Part shown: positions 63,177 to 64,000 of the stretch, in pieces
Layout of the letters: each line of letters begins with the position of its first letter
Position numbering within the stretch: the first letter of the stretch is position 1
Assembly: GCF_025137375.1 (NCBI RefSeq)
Contig: NZ_CP073720.1
Coordinates: 372,001 to 436,000, forward strand
DNA: 64,000 nucleotides
Reading direction: 5' to 3'
DNA from: Dactylosporangium fulvum
Lineage (GTDB): Bacteria > Actinomycetota > Actinomycetes > Mycobacteriales > Micromonosporaceae
Notes under the pieces: generated by a model
What the model saw: only the letters and a program-made list of their open reading frames with translations
Told to the model about the DNA's origin: nothing
Database searches by the model: none
Program-made: the position numbers and the translations under genes

Positions 63177-64000
63177 CTACCGTCCGCAGGTCCACGTCGC
63201 GGTGCCGAAGGCGCCGGACGTGACGTAGCTAGTGCCGGTGATCCGCCGCCCGTCCAGTGATACTGAGAACAGCGTGCCTTCTGGGCGGTCGGGATAGATC
63301 GGCAGGGGCTGGACATCGCCGTTCACCCAAACCGCCGGACGCCCCGACGTTGAGCCGTTGTCCGGGACGCTGAGCGGGACGTTGCCGAACAACCGCCCGT
63401 ACTTGTCGACCTTCATCGGCATCAGCCCCTCGACGACCTCGGCCGTGCCGGTCCGCAGGTTCCATCGTGCGCCGGCGCCGACCACCCAGTCACCGGCGAT
63501 CGCTATCGGGTAGGGCCCTCTCTTTCCAGCTCGGGCCGGCGTCCATCCCGCCGGGACCGGCAGCCGGCGAGCCGAGCCGTCCAGTCCCCATGCCATAGGC
63601 GTGATATCCACCGGGCCGTTGTCGGTCCGGTGGCTCAGGTAGCCCACGACCGTACCGTCGTCGGCAATGTCCATGGCCTCCGACGACCATCCCGCCGGTG
63701 TGGCGAGCAGGACCGGCGTCCCCTGCTGGCTGGCCGGCCACAGCACGGCACGGGTGTCGTCGCGGCCGTCCCAGTAGAAGGCCGTGCCGATGAGGTCGCC
63801 GCGTTCGTTGATGCCCACCATCGACATCGCGGAGACATCCGGCGGCAACGGCAGGACGGTGAACGTGCCGTCGCGGTACACCCACGCGGGTTTGTACCCG
63901 CTCGCCCCGACGAACGCGCCGGAGCCGTTGACCGCCGCGGCGGTGCCGTAACCGTCACCGGTCGGTACCCCGTCGATCCGCTCCTGCCTACCGTCCATCC
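63177..64000 (-). CDS. Secreted-type repeat protein co-transcribed with the sigma factor (5' end outside window)
   Basis: At least 273 residues. Repeating units (MVGINERGDLIGTAFYW, MDIADDGTVVGYLSHRTDNG, SVSLDGRRITGTSYVTSG) resemble HAF-like or beta-propeller blades found in exported proteins. The frame reaches the right edge, so the true N-terminus and any signal peptide are not visible. Proteins of this type encoded next to SigE-family factors in actinomycetes often carry an N-terminal membrane helix and may act as anti-sigma-like partners. Function inferred only. Confidence 0.75.
   Translation of the reverse strand, partial: MDGRQERIDGVPTGDGYGTAAAVNGSGAFVGASGYKPAWVYRDGTFTVLPLPPDVSAMSMVGINERGDLIGTAFYWDGRDDTRAVLWPASQQGTPVLLATPAGWSSEAMDIADDGTVVGYLSHRTDNGPVDITPMAWGLDGSARRLPVPAGWTPARAGKRGPYPIAIAGDWVVGAGARWNLRTGTAEVVEGLMPMKVDKYGRLFGNVPLSVPDNGSTSGRPAVWVNGDVQPLPIYPDRPEGTLFSVSLDGRRITGTSYVTSGAFGTATWTCGR

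Overview
The window is high-GC DNA from a filamentous actinomycete. Codon use is strongly GC3-biased, several genes look leaderless, there is an MsiK-type sugar ATPase and a SigE-family sigma factor, and the lineage-restricted families recall Micromonosporaceae (Micromonospora/Actinoplanes relatives); the family-level placement is inference. Chromosomal-looking DNA lies at the edges: a polytopic membrane protein, a divergent MarR/MFS pair, the sugar-ABC ATPase and a complete tRNA-Thr gene on the left; a SigE-like sigma factor with its co-transcribed partner on the right. Almost everything between is accessory DNA carrying five insertion sequences, toxin-antitoxin genes, decaying genes and anti-phage genes.

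A first island appears to be bounded by the tRNA-Thr gene (4968-5040) and a 44-nt copy of its 3' half at 44621-44664, about 39.6 kb apart. In order it holds: a modification-dependent restriction nuclease cut at its 5' end by an IS21 element; a C5-cytosine methyltransferase with a convergent Vsr nuclease; a five-gene overlapping operon (Z1 helicase-like motor, DUF4420-type PD-(D/E)XK nuclease, MORC/MutL-like GHKL ATPase, one unknown, one DUF6339-like); and, pointing the other way, a four-gene overlapping operon (very large GHKL ATPase fused to an SF2 helicase, NERD nuclease-SF1 helicase, DrmA-like helicase, DrmB-like DUF1998 protein). The second operon looks like a DISARM core (drmAB) with neither drmC nor its own methylase, and with two unusual partners instead. 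It is my best candidate for an undescribed or poorly described defence system. Decayed copies of its GHKL domain lie just upstream.

Downstream of the defence block come a tyrosine integrase with an overlapping excisionase, a replication-relaxation-type protein, a non-coding region rich in TGTGAG/TGTGAC words and a 22-nt inverted repeat (interrupted by an IS630 element), an XRE regulator, an AbiE-like pair behind a perfect 13-bp palindrome, an IS256 element, a membrane protein, a frameshifted DUF6036-like gene and an Mrr-type nuclease. This resembles an integrative plasmid/AICE backbone, but no TraB/FtsK transfer gene is present.

The right third (45-62.6 kb) is a second accessory zone: a GntR regulator, a beta-helix membrane protein, a PH-domain-like protein, DUF6308-like and DUF6398-like proteins, an IS1380 element next to an HNH nuclease fragment, a second AbiE-like pair, two neighbouring genes each interrupted by an in-frame TAG, a YtrA-type GntR-ABC exporter operon behind a palindromic operator, a toxin remnant with no start codon, and a truncated IS6 transposase. 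It ends at the 3' half of a tRNA-Arg gene with its terminator, which suggests another integration scar.
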